A program made the translations under genes and the position numbers. DNA of 64,000 bases, from contig NC_134949.1 of the NCBI RefSeq assembly GCF_965638725.1, positions 120,279,794-120,343,793 on the forward strand, written 5' to 3'. This document shows, piece after piece, positions 38,901 through 49,093 of the stretch (within the stretch, counting starts at the first letter, position 1; the number at the start of each line of letters is the position of its first letter). Under the pieces are notes generated by a model. The model did not search any database. It saw only the letters and a program-made list of their open reading frames with translations, and had not been told where the DNA came from. The DNA comes from Aptenodytes patagonicus (Eukaryota > Chordata > Aves > Sphenisciformes > Spheniscidae).

Positions 38901-41196
38901 CTCATTTGATGTTACTGTGTTGTAGAAATTTAGGTTCGGTCATGCAAAAAAAGGTTACTGCACTGTTGAGTCTTAACTGAAAAACTTCTCATTTCAAAGC
39001 AACGTTGAATGAAGTGGGGTTTTTTCTTCATATAGGAAGTATCTCTTCAGGCCTTGTAGTCATATTCTGCATAAACATAATTAAAACAGTGGTGTATCTT
39101 CTTGTTTGTATTTGCTTGTTTCATATACACGTAAAGCTAAAACACCTATAGTGTAGAATGCCTTCCTTTGAAAAAATATATAAAATTCCCATATATTAAT
39201 TTGCACCAGAAAGTTCAACACCTCGTTGCAGCCAGTGGCATTTCTCACTAACACACGTTTTCAGCAGTTTGGTATATAGTCGCTGGAGAGAAAAAGTGTT
39301 TATTTTCTACAGCAAATGATGCCTGCCTAGTCTTAGCAAGTCATAGATCTACCACAGCTAACTTCTCATTTGCTGCAAACTGTTTTTGGTATGAACCATT
39401 CTTTTAAGTATTAGCATTCAACTATAGACATTAAGAGTGAAAAACTATTTAAAAAAACAAAAGCAGTTTTTTGTTACCTAGAGGGACCCACTGTAAGACT
39501 AAGCCAAACAAAATTAGACTCCTCTTTTATTGCACCCTTCCATCCCACTAGCCCCATTCACTGTGAACAAACTGTCCCTATTTATGTTTTCTATCATAGG
39601 CATTATCCATGCATTTTTCTGTATTAAGATAGCCATTGGGCAGATGGTCAGGAGTTACTCAGGAACAATGACCATGCACTGAAATCCCACTGTCATGGGT
39701 GCTGTACACAATTTTTTTTAAAAAAGTTCTCTCTATCAGGTGTTCTACTCCATGCACACAAGAAGAGGCAAGGAATATCTTTGAAGGTTTAATGGACAAC
39801 ACTAGGAGAGTATATTATCAGCACAGAATTCTCATGAATCCGTAAGTTTAGTCTAACTACAGCAGGTTTTTTTACTGCTTGTGTGATTAATTATTTGGGA
39901 GTTAGTTCTTCTCCTATACAACATAATAATGAGGTAATATAATGCATGTCCCAAGATGACACTCTTTCACACGACATGTGAAAGAATGCCTATTTTTCCA
40001 TAAAATATAACCTCACATACTTCCAATTCTATATTAACCTGAAATGAAGTAAAAGGCTTCCCTAATCTATGCAACAGATTCCTATGCTATAAATCCCATT
40101 TCTGCTGAGATTTAGAAACAAGAAACCAGAAGAAACCGTCGCTGGTGACAAGTCAAATGCCAGGAGTAGCTACCAACCGTGCAACCCATATGAACTCTGG
40201 AAAGTCCTACAGTATATCTATTCCAGCCACCAGCAGTCAGAGTATGTCTAATAAACTTATGATTTGTATTAGAAAAGCAAAACCCAAAACTACGGTGAGC
40301 TACAGAAAGACAGAGGAAAGATTCAGGCTATGTTCAGCATCACTGATCATGATAATATGATTAACACTAGAAAATAACTACACATAGAAAAGGTACCCTT
40401 ATTATAGACATTTTCAGCAAGAACGTTTTTGTCTTTCTAGGGAAAAGGCTCACTTACTAAGAGGGGAAATGACTCATGAAAAAGATGTAAGCTTATCATA
40501 CTTCTACCTGCATCTTTGTTCCAAGCATACTGTTCTGTAGAGACCTGGATAGCTATTATACACATTTGTAGTTTAATGCTGCTGGTAGGTTTCACAATTT
40601 TCCTGTCTATAAAGCAATTCTCACTTTTCTGGGGGTGGGGGTCCCCATCCCCAAATTGGTCCAATTCTGGACTAAATATGTATATTTTAAAGTTGGGGTT
40701 TTTTAAAATCCTACAGATCTGGAGAAGAGATGGAGATGTGAATCTAGAAGGCCGAGATTACAGAAAGTCAAAACCTCAGAAACTTTAATGTTTTATCTAA
40801 TATCTCATGATTCTGAAGGGCTAAAGTAAAGACTATAACTGTACAAGTTACAAATACGACAAAGGTAAGTGAACACAAAACAGGCCAAACCACAGCATTT
40901 CATACAAATATTTTTGTGTTCTAGTATAAATTATCATGAAGTACAAGGTAGTAAGATGTACAATTTCTTATGGTGAGTTTGCATGTAAGATGTACTATTT
41001 GCTTCTGAATTGTAAGTAGAGCTCCTCTGCACAATTCGGTGTGTCTTACCTCAAAATTTACTCCTAGGAGACTGCCTAATGTCACTGAAGAGTGCTCTCA
41101 TTTTGCTTTGTCATTTATTAAAACCGAAACATTTTGCAGAACAATTTACCAATCATTAATCTTCCCCTGTAACTGTAAGTACACAGCTAATAACCC
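38901..41196. other. A+T-rich stretch without recognisable genes
   Basis: Only short frames without known motifs are present. A short CACTGTCATGGGTGCTGTACAC at about 39688-39709 faintly resembles an antisense L2-like tail, too weak to call. Confidence 0.45.
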
Positions 41197-41850
41197 CCCT
41201 GTGCTGGCTCTGACCAGAGGCTGTTTCAGCAGGGTCTCTTTCAACAGCGGCCAGGAGCAGGTGCTCAGGGAAAGCATGTAAGGAAAGACTCCCGCCTGGG
41301 TAAGACCTCCGTTATTCTGGAAGATTGCATCTCTGTTCACAGGAGCCCCAGAGTAGTTTACTTCCTTTGTGAACCACTCTTTACTTCCAGCACCCTCAAC
41401 ATCCCGGGCCAGGGACTTCTGTAAATAAATTACATGCTGTGTAAAAAAGTAATTCTTTCACTTTTTTTTAACACTCCTGCCTAACGTGCGTTTTTTGATA
41501 TAAGCAATAGTGAATACTTGTTCCTGATCTACCCCCTCAATGTATTTAGTTCCTTATAACTTTATGTATTCTTCTCAGTCATGTTTTCCATGGGTGGGAG
41601 AGCTTTAATCAATTGCACTTTTCTCCAACAGAAACTATTACACAGATTTTTCATTCTTGTTGGCACCTCTCTTGCATTTCCTAGGTTTACTATCCTTTGC
41701 AAAAGGAGCTGCCTGTATTTAACAGGATGTAGGCATGATCTGGGTTTCATACAGTGGAAAAATCTTATTTCATAACAACTTTTTTGTCTTGTTTTGTTCT
41801 ATTTCCTCTCCTTTCCCAGACTATCTGTGAACATGCTGATTGGTGAAAGT
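41197..41850 (-). mobile_element. Ancient CR1-type LINE remnant, antisense
   Basis: Read on the plus strand, this stretch follows, with many changes, the antisense of an older CR1 lineage widespread in reptiles and birds. The 3' UTR block is CTGACCAGAGG... GGCCAGGAGCAGGTGCTCAG (41211-41261). Then come GGGCCAGGGACTTC (41407-41420), TGCTGTGTAAAAAAGTAATTC (41434-41454), AGCAATAGTGAATACTTGTTCC (41503-41524) and a TTCTTCTCAGTCATGTTTTCC block (41569-41589). Further right, GGTTTCATACAGTGGAAAAAT and TTTTTTGTCTTG with CTATTTCCTCTCCTTTCCC keep the expected order. No frame survives. The right limit is vague. Short open frames on both strands here are chance. Recognition is from remembered repeats, not an alignment. 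Confidence 0.62.
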
Positions 41851-42547
41851 GCTGGCACAGACCCCAAAGACTACTGGAAAATCTTTCCATTGTGGAGCTA
41901 TCTCCTGATGCACCTTCTGTTTTACCTCAGCACAACCTATTTTATATATTTTATATATAAGCCTCTCATGAGGGCATTGTCATGATTAGCATGTTTACTG
42001 ACTTCTTCGGAGAGCTCCCTGTGAGATTCCTGAGGCATTCCTTCCACCTACAATGTTATTTTGACTGTCCCCATTATATCCTACTTAATCACATCTACTG
42101 TTTTTTAAGCATTTCTAGTAATTTGCCCCATACAAATTTCACAATTTATTTTATCTTTGGGGTTTTTTTAAAAATCACTTTTACCATTTGCCACTTTTTT
42201 GCTTCTCAGACAAACTGAAATGACAAGTTATACTACAAAATAGATTGGCATTTTTGCTGTTGATTACTTTTAGTCTGTTTGGCTGAAAATCATTTGTTTC
42301 TGTTCACTCCTTACTATATGCATCATCTACTACTTTTTCAGTCAGTCCTGTTCAAATGACATTTTGGTCTGAGACAATTCTTCCAGCTCATCCATACATC
42401 ATGTGAATCTCCATTAACTTTCTCCACTCAGAAATATTTGTGACTATATTTATCCAGCTTATCTTCTCTCTTGCCTTCCTTGAGCTCCTAACTATGCTTC
42501 AGGCCTAGAATAGTAAGCATGGAATAGATCAGGAGATCTGTGAAAGG
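41851..42547. other. T-rich stretch, possible continuation of old CR1
   Basis: Pyrimidine-rich plus-strand sequence with no clear CR1 blocks left. Frames at 41794-41985 and 41982-42218 have hydrophobic translations expected of T-rich DNA. Confidence 0.4.
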
Positions 42548-42655
42548 ATTCCACACCCAAAGAATTACACAATTGAGCAAGAAGCTAGGTTCAAATCTCC
42601 AGATTCCAAATTCAGTACCCAACCTCCAAGATTACTCCTCCTAACTTACATTAGA
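42548..42655 (+). mobile_element. Second MIR-like SINE remnant
   Basis: CACACCCAAAGAATTACACA, then GAGCAAGAAGCTAGGTTCAAA, TCTCCAGATTCCAAATTCAG and TACCCAACCTCCAAGATTA keep the block order of MIR-type SINEs (the 'cccaaggtcacacag ... ggattcaaacc ... ctccaaattcagtgc' region). The element encodes nothing and is far too diverged to move. A tRNA-like B-box look at GGTTCAAATCTC comes from the SINE, not from a tRNA gene. Confidence 0.55.
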
Positions 42656-45308
42656 CAAGCTAATTAGTGCACAAGTACTCTCCTTTGAGGTGAAACCTAT
42701 CTTTCTTTTTTTAATAGGTAGGATTCAAACAGGTGAATTTAGGCACTGAGGTGAATTTTTTCTTCACACAGTAAAACACAGACCACACCTCTGTCCACTG
42801 TTAGACCTTGAAGTCCTTGGGTAGCGTACACCTTTGCTTTAACCTCACTGATGACTGAGGAGTTAGGTCAGAAATACATATGATCCTGGAGCTTAACATG
42901 TTGCAACTACACATGTAAAAGGACAGAATGTAAGAAATACTGACATGACATCTTGACAAATTTATTAGTGTTCATAATGTACGTGACAAAACTGTTCCAG
43001 TCCACATCAAGTGATAAAGTAAAATATTAGGGTTTGGGTTTTTTGGTTCATTTTTTTCTTTCTTATTTAATTGGAATGGATGGAATTGGAAATCTGGGGA
43101 TAGACAGGTGATGAATGCATTTTTATTATACCAAAATATTTCTGAAAATTAAATAGGTGGTTTTGCATTTTGGGGCTGAATAGGCACATCCCTCTCAGAA
43201 GATCAATGGTAGGGAGCAATGCTTTCCCACTAGTTGTCAGATGTGTAAGCTATTTGTACTGCATAATCCTTTTTGGTCTGTAAAAGCTGACATTGCTTGT
43301 GGATGTACCTATTATGTTTCAACCTATATTAATGTTTAATATTCATTTTTATTTTGTTTTCTTCAGCATGTTTGTAGCCATATTAGAGTTCACAAACAGA
43401 ACAGAGCTCGTCTAAATTCACATCCCTAACCATCTGAATGGCTTCTTTCAATTTGTTCAGTCCCATGAGGGTATTCCAAGTACTTTTTTTTTTAGCTTTC
43501 GTTTCCTCCTACTTGTCTTCCACTTACACAGAAGACTATTTTTTTTTCCACTGAAAATGTCAACATTTATTGCTTTGTTGGGCCACCCCTGGAGAAACAA
43601 AAATTGACCCAAGGTGTCAAGTCTGCTCTCTTCCTTTTCCTGCCCTCCCTCCCTCTCCCATAAATTAAAGTGAGGTTAAATAAATACTTTGCTGTGAGTT
43701 TTAGTACAGGTAGACCTCTGTCAACATTTCCTTATGCCTTCTCATACAAGGTTTAAATACATTCAGGAAAAGTCAATCAAAAATCTCTTTGTCACCATTT
43801 CTATGAATTAACTTTTGTTTCATTATTAATTATTTTAGTATATCATAACCAGAGTCCTAATCATATTTTTATTTTTCTACCCAGCCTCTCAAGCCACTCA
43901 TCTAGTGAATCTATCTGGTGTTGAAGTCTCCCAAGTCTGAATACAGAAATCTATATCCAGCCTTATTATAGAGATGTGAGAAGGACACCGTTCCCTCTAA
44001 TTGCTCCAAGACATGATGCAATAACAACTCAGTGTTCTTTCTGTTGGAAGATCTTCATCAGCTAATTCCTTTTTAGATTTTGGGGAGCCCTAGAGAAATC
44101 CTGAAACATGGAGGTCTTACCCATGTTGCAGAAGTCATCCTGGGGTTGTTTGTTTGCTTTACTGTTTGCTTTTTATAAAAGGTGTATTTCAGTTTATCAC
44201 ATTTCTTTAGACAGGCTGTGTGTAATATAATGGTTTATACATTCTTCATGGTAACATTGTGTTCCATAGCTGGAAGTTTGTTTATTTAATAACATTTGAA
44301 TAACACCTTAGGAAGTGGCTGCCTGATTTAAAGGTACTGCTGGTAGCATAAAGGTCCTTTCATAGCAGTGCCACTAGAATTTGAGTGTTCCTATAAAATG
44401 GGAAGACTGTGGTGAACCTCAAGCTTGAAGCTGCTGGAGAAGCAGTTTAGTAACCAAACCACCATTTTGTTACTGTCATTATCTGACTGTGGTGATTGCT
44501 TACATTTGAGAACTATAGTTAAATGCAGGACACTGAGAGCTAATTGGAGTATTATAATTTGGGGGAAGGTTGCTAGTGAGTTGTCCCCATAAAGACAACT
44601 GAATTATTTTCCTAAGAGTGCACAGACTATTCCAGAGCTGCTTAAAAATCAAATAATAAAGAAGTCTTAGTGCATACCAAATCTCAACTGTGAGTTCTTA
44701 GATTTTTTTTCAAGAAGAAAGCATTTGGCACAAACACAAATATGTTCCAAACACATTTATGAATACCTGACAAAGTAAAATGATTGTAGATAAGTTCAGG
44801 GAAAACGATCAAAATGAAGAGGATCAGTGAAAGGAATCAAAGACCTTGCTGGATTTGGAGGAGACATTATTGATATCAATAGGAATTATGCTCTCTCAGC
44901 ATCTTGAAGGATTAGGCTCAAAAGAAATATATTTGCCCAGCATTTCAAAATGAGAGTGAGCAAAACAAAATTGAAAAGCATATATAAAATATTAGAAAAG
45001 CTATTATACTAAAAGAAAGATTGTACGATAACAATTGATCAATGACATTTGTCAAAGCAACATCCTTTAGCGGCCAGAACATTAAAGTGGAAGAGAACTC
45101 AGAAATGCTCGAATGCATTTCCACGTCAACATTAATCAGCTTTAAGGCACAGGACAAGTAATTTCCCTTGATTCCTCTCCCACCCTTACTGATTTTGAGC
45201 AGAAGTGATCACAGTGCTGGGGGTTAAGTGCACGTGTGTGCTTTTGTAGAATTGTGATTTGAACAGAAGGCAGACAAAGGTTAGTAAAACTTGTCACGTA
45301 GCATCATT
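42656..45308. other. A+T-rich stretch without recognisable genes
   Basis: Contains the possible repeat relic at 44866-44924 and short T runs. The only open frame above 60 codons (44945-45157, minus) is unremarkable. Confidence 0.5.
44866..44924 (+). repeat. Possible ancient amniote repeat relic
   Basis: ATTATTGATATCAATAGGAA, TTATGCTCTCTCAGCATCTT and GAAGGATTAGGCTCAAAAG resemble the same 'tcaatgggaattttgc ... ggatcaggccc' sequence as 32918-32972. Matching is by eye only. Confidence 0.35.
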
Positions 45309-45420
45309 TGAACTTCTTCACAGCAGGGACTGATTTGCAGTACATGTTTGGGCCCAGAACAACCAGGCCATGATTTTCACTAGTGTCATGACCTAACACC
45401 TAACCTTAATATAAATAACC
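45309..45420 (+). mobile_element. L2-like LINE 3'-tail remnant
   Basis: TGAACTTCTTCACAGCAGGG, ACTGATTTGCAGTACATG and AACAACCAGGCCATGATTTT are followed by GTGTCATGACCTAACACCTA and a TAATATAAATAA end. The order matches the L2-like tail, including the 'taatacaaataa' terminus. It is noncoding and strongly diverged. Confidence 0.5.
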
Positions 45421-46832
45421 ATCGCCTTTAGAATTAATACTATTTGGTAATAAACACTAGCTGATAACAATTGGCACATTTTTTTTTACCTTTAGGGGTT
45501 TTTTTATTTAAAAAAGAGAAGAGGTCTGCACAAAATTGGATTTCAGCTACTGAAAGTTGATAAGGGTTCATTCTCACAGAAGCTGTGTTGCTGGCCCAGT
45601 GCCTGTATTCCGCAGAACAAGTCAGAAGTCAGGCTCCACTCTGGTGAAAGAATTCTGAAATAATTTCTCCATAACACCCTGCATGATCAGTGTGGTAAAC
45701 TAAATGAAATGGCGTACTTAGGTTTCTGGGGAAAGGTGTTCTCATAAAGAGGCCAAAAAAAAAAAAGGATTTAACAAGTTAAGCAAGGAAAACTTGATAA
45801 AGGAATTGCTAAGCTGGTTATATATGCATATGCATTATCCTGCATTGATAATCTTTAAGCAAATGAATTGCAAAATAAGGATATTAACTGCTGAAAGCAC
45901 TTGCAAGTAACAGTTATTTTTATTACAGTTTTTAATGGATACTCTTCCTATCAGCTGGTACACAACAGAGAAAAAAGAAAGAAGCAGAATAACATGAGCA
46001 GAGATCAAGGTTTTCTCTTTGTATGTTTAAATAGAGAATATAATGATAGTATTACCAATTGCTTGCTTGTTTATTTCTGTCAAGATACAGACATACAAGT
46101 AGTCTGAGCTTTTCAATGATAATCTAAACTTACTGTGCTATAATGTTTCTAACTGCATTTTACAAGATGTACACCTCTGTGGATAATGAAGTGTGAGATA
46201 CTAGAAATATAATCCAAACTTAAATCAGAGAAAAGAACAGAAATGTATTCAAGCAGAAAGCCTTGTTTTTAAAAATGTGTTTTTCTACAAATACTTAGAT
46301 GTAAAGCATTTAAAAAAAAAAAAAACAAAAGTAAAAGACTTACTGAGACTACTAGGAGAAATTATGAACTTATATGAACTTACTTTGCATTTACCAAATT
46401 AAAGGAATTTAGCACATGGTTTGCTGATTCAGATCCGTTCAGAGTCAGATTGCAGTCTCATGCCATAAAGAATCTTATTCTACTCATACCTTCCATTGAG
46501 AGAGCCCAAGAAAAGATTTGTTGTGATACTTCAGGAATTGGTGGCCAAAGTGATTTAATTTCTACTCACTGCAATCAAGAGTTACAGTGAACAAATACTA
46601 CTGTAGTCAAAATAAGAATCTAGCCCCTTTATGTGTAAAAGCAGACGACGGTTATGCATATGTAGTACTGCTGACATAAAGACCATGGATTAAAATAGAA
46701 GATTAAATGTGCTGTAATAGCACTGAAAAACACTGAAATACCAGAGAAAGGTACTTCTTGTCTGTAAGAACTAAAGTAGTAAATAAGTGCTTTTTTGGAA
46801 TGATGTATTCTAGGACAACAATATTAAAATCT
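45421..46832. other. A+T-rich spacer before the solo LTR
   Basis: Contains A runs at 45753-45764 and 46313-46325. No gene seen. Confidence 0.5.
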
Positions 46833-46837
46833 AGAAG
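46833..46837. repeat. Target-site duplication, left copy (AGAAG)
   Basis: The five bases AGAAG lie immediately before the LTR's TGTCCTGG and are repeated exactly after its CCACAACA end. They mark the host sequence duplicated by integrase and fix the left boundary. Confidence 0.92.
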
Positions 46838-47079
46838 TGTCCTGGTTTCGGCAGGGATAGAGTTAATTTTCTTCCTAGTAGCTGGTACAGTGCTGTGGTT
46901 TGGATTTAGGATGAGAACAAAGTTGATAACACACCGATGTTTTAGTTGTTGCTGAGCAGTGCTTACACTAGCCAAGGACTTTTCAGCTTCCCATGCTCTA
47001 CTGACTGAGAAGGCTGGAGGTGCACAAGAGGCTGGGAGGGGGCACAGCCAAACTGGCCAAAGGGACATTCCATACCATG

Positions 47080-47087
47080 TGACGTCA
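47080..47087 (+). promoter_or_regulatory. Perfect CRE/ATF palindrome in the LTR
   Basis: TGACGTCA is the full consensus site for CREB/ATF bZIP factors. It lies in the presumed U3 part of the solo LTR, 7 bp upstream of a TATA-like box. Its CpG is intact despite the usual decay of methylated CpG in old repeats. Binding is not shown by sequence alone. Confidence 0.55.
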
Positions 47088-47094
47088 TGCTCAG

Positions 47095-47102
47095 TACATA
47101 AA
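47095..47102 (+). promoter_or_regulatory. TATA-like box of the solo LTR
   Basis: TACATAAA lies just downstream of the CRE and upstream of a G+C-rich stretch, where an LTR core promoter would be expected. It departs from the TATAAA consensus at one base. The transcription start cannot be placed from sequence. Confidence 0.4.
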
Positions 47103-47200
47103 CTGGGGGAAAGCTGGCCGGGGGGGGCCACTGCTCAGGCGCTGGCTGGCTATCGGTTGGCAGGTGGTGAGCAATTGCACTGTGCATCACTTGCTTTGTG

Positions 47201-47255
47201 TATTATTATTATTGTTGTTGTTGTTGTTGTTATATTATATTAGTTATTATTATTT
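47201..47255 (+). repeat. ATT/GTT microsatellite inside the LTR
   Basis: A run of ATT triplets passes into GTT triplets and then back into an A+T-rich stretch. It lies between the presumed promoter and the poly(A) signal of the LTR. Such tracts often change length, so this copy may be polymorphic. Confidence 0.85.
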
Positions 47256-47265
47256 TATTTCAATT

Positions 47266-47271
47266 ATTAAA
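47266..47271 (+). promoter_or_regulatory. Poly(A) signal ATTAAA of the LTR
   Basis: ATTAAA is the commonest variant of AATAAA. It lies in the A+T-rich part of the LTR, followed by T-rich sequence and about 136 bp before the LTR end. It supports plus-strand orientation. Confidence 0.5.
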
Positions 47272-47407
47272 CTGTTTTTATCTCAACCCACGAGTTTTTC
47301 TCACTTCTACTCTTCCAATTCTCTCCCCCATCCCACCGGGGGTGGGGGGGAGTGAGCGAGCGGCTCTGTGGTACTCAGTACCTGCCGACTGAGGTTAAAC
47401 CACAACA

Positions 47408-47412
47408 AGAAG
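47408..47412. repeat. Target-site duplication, right copy (AGAAG)
   Basis: This is the exact repeat of 46833-46837, directly after the last base of the LTR. With a perfect match and nothing but the LTR between, the locus is a complete solo LTR. Confidence 0.92.
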
Positions 47413-49093
47413 TAATTATGGAAAATTTGCCAAAAGTCATCCTTCCATATCTCAGGGAAGACAAGAGTAGAGACCTGTTTCTAATGGCAGTGACTGATAC
47501 AGATATTGCATGCTTGATTTTGCTTTTCTTATACAACCTCCACCCATATTGATGTCTCTGTCATAATAAAATCCAGGTAGTAAGGTTGTTAGTACAATGG
47601 ATTTTGTATTAGTAACTGGATAGAAAAGGAAGGCCTCGGATTTATTTCCCAATATCAAGCAAATATGTGTATTTTTTCTATTTATCTCAGACTTTTTATC
47701 ACCTTCTCTGTTGTAATACCAAGAACACTGCAAAGCCTTTTGTTATAGTTACTCTCTAATTTCACTAATACCTTTGCCATACGTATGAGGAATTTAAGCA
47801 ATGAAAATGAAGCATCAAAATGAAGAGTGTAGAAAAGGAGCATTTTAAACCTTAATCAGTAAACTTATTGCTTTCCTCACTATATTTTCCTTACCTTCAA
47901 AAGGCCTCAATTTGTTACAGGTGTGGTAAAATGAGAATGTTGTGTTTAAATTTGTAATTACTAATTTCTTGATAATAGCATTACATATTTAAAAATACAT
48001 CAAGGATTTTAGCTTCCCATGAGAAAGTTTCAAGAATATCCTTTAACTTAACTTTATGGCAAACGAGAGAATACAAACAAGAAGTAAAAACAGGAAAACT
48101 ATGGTCATTTGTAATTGCCAATGGGATGAATGAAAGGACCAAGATAGCCACAAAAGATCTCTAGATGCCTAAAACAAAGCAGCTTGTAGGCTTGAGACAA
48201 ATGTTCTTTTACAGTGATTGCCTCCCACAGAAAGTGAAATGCCGTGATTTATCCAGGTTGAATCTCAATAAACTTTTCAGTGCCTGTTACTTTCATCAGT
48301 CAGTCCACCGTGCCTCAAACAAATACTGCTCACAGGTAGCTGACCTTGTACATGTTGCTTGATGCTCACATGAACACATTACACGTTACAACTCCTGGCT
48401 GGGTCCTTTACAAATCCTGTAAAGAGGAAGACTATGTCCTTCACACAAAGGACTCGTTCCAGACAAATTTCAAACTTTTTCTGTTCGCACAGGACTGAGC
48501 TGTCCAAACACAGATTAACAGAATTCATTTAATACCATAAAATATTTTATTTTCCATTGCTTTTTCACAGAAATAGTTGGGCTTTTTAACTGAAATTTTG
48601 CTCCAGAAAGGAGATGGGTAATATCAGCTCGAATAGCCTCGCCAAACTGCATGTAATTGCAAACAGTCTAATAGAGGAAAGTATTTGGAAACCTGGATGA
48701 CAGCAGAGACTAGCGTCATCACCTACCTCGTCAAGAAAGTATAGGTAGCTTATGTGGTTTCATTAACAGTACTCCAAATTACATTTAATTTGAGAAAAAA
48801 AAAATACACTTCATTACAAATTTCTGATTATTGAAGAACACTGACCAAGACCTCTGAAGGGAGTAAGAAATGTTTTGCAATGCCAAGGTTACCTGTAAGT
48901 GCAATTTATTTCATAACAGATGCGCATCTTCTGCTTGGCACCAGCAGAATTATTTTCTGTATACTGGCACAAGTACATAGAAGTTGTTTTAAAAGCAGTT
49001 TGTTCAGCAAGATACTTCTGCTTTTTCAGAAGAAAAGTACTTCCTTATGTTGTAATCCTAGTTTGCATAAACCAAGGGTCACCAGCAAGAATA
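47413..49093. other. Spacer between solo LTR and CR1
   Basis: A+T-rich, with only short frames (for example 48165-48362, 48880-49194). No repeat family recognised. Confidence 0.5.

Larger units (their letters stand above)
46838..47407 (+). mobile_element. Solo LTR of an avian endogenous retrovirus (ERVL-like)
   Basis: This 570-bp element begins TGTCCTGG and ends CCACAACA, giving imperfect terminal inverted repeats with the TG...CA ends typical of retroviral LTRs. The pentamer AGAAG stands directly on both sides (46833-46837 and 47408-47412), so both ends are exact. No gag, pol, env or second LTR adjoins it, so it is a solo LTR, normally left by recombination between the two LTRs of a provirus. 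The orientation is plus: a CRE, a TATA-like box, a T-rich tract and an ATTAAA signal follow in order. The opening block (TGTCCTGGTTTC, then GGGATAGAGTTAATTTTC) is one I recognise from a common bird LTR family. The 5-bp duplication fits class III/ERVL, but ERVK copies can also give 5-6 bp, so the class is inferred. Open frames across it are incidental. Confidence 0.93.

Noticed and set aside
39685..39712. Possible antisense L2-like tail
   Set aside because: About 25 bases only; the expected 'gagcttacaatct' block is absent.
42589..42600. tRNA B-box-like GGTTCAAATCTC
   Set aside because: No A box or cloverleaf upstream; explained by the MIR-like SINE.
46703..47131. 142-codon minus-strand open frame
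   Set aside because: Half lies in flanking DNA and half antisense in the LTR; it crosses the exact insertion boundary, so it cannot be an old gene.
47201..47255. CRISPR-like or satellite array
   Set aside because: Simple trinucleotide microsatellite with no spacers, inside a retroviral LTR.
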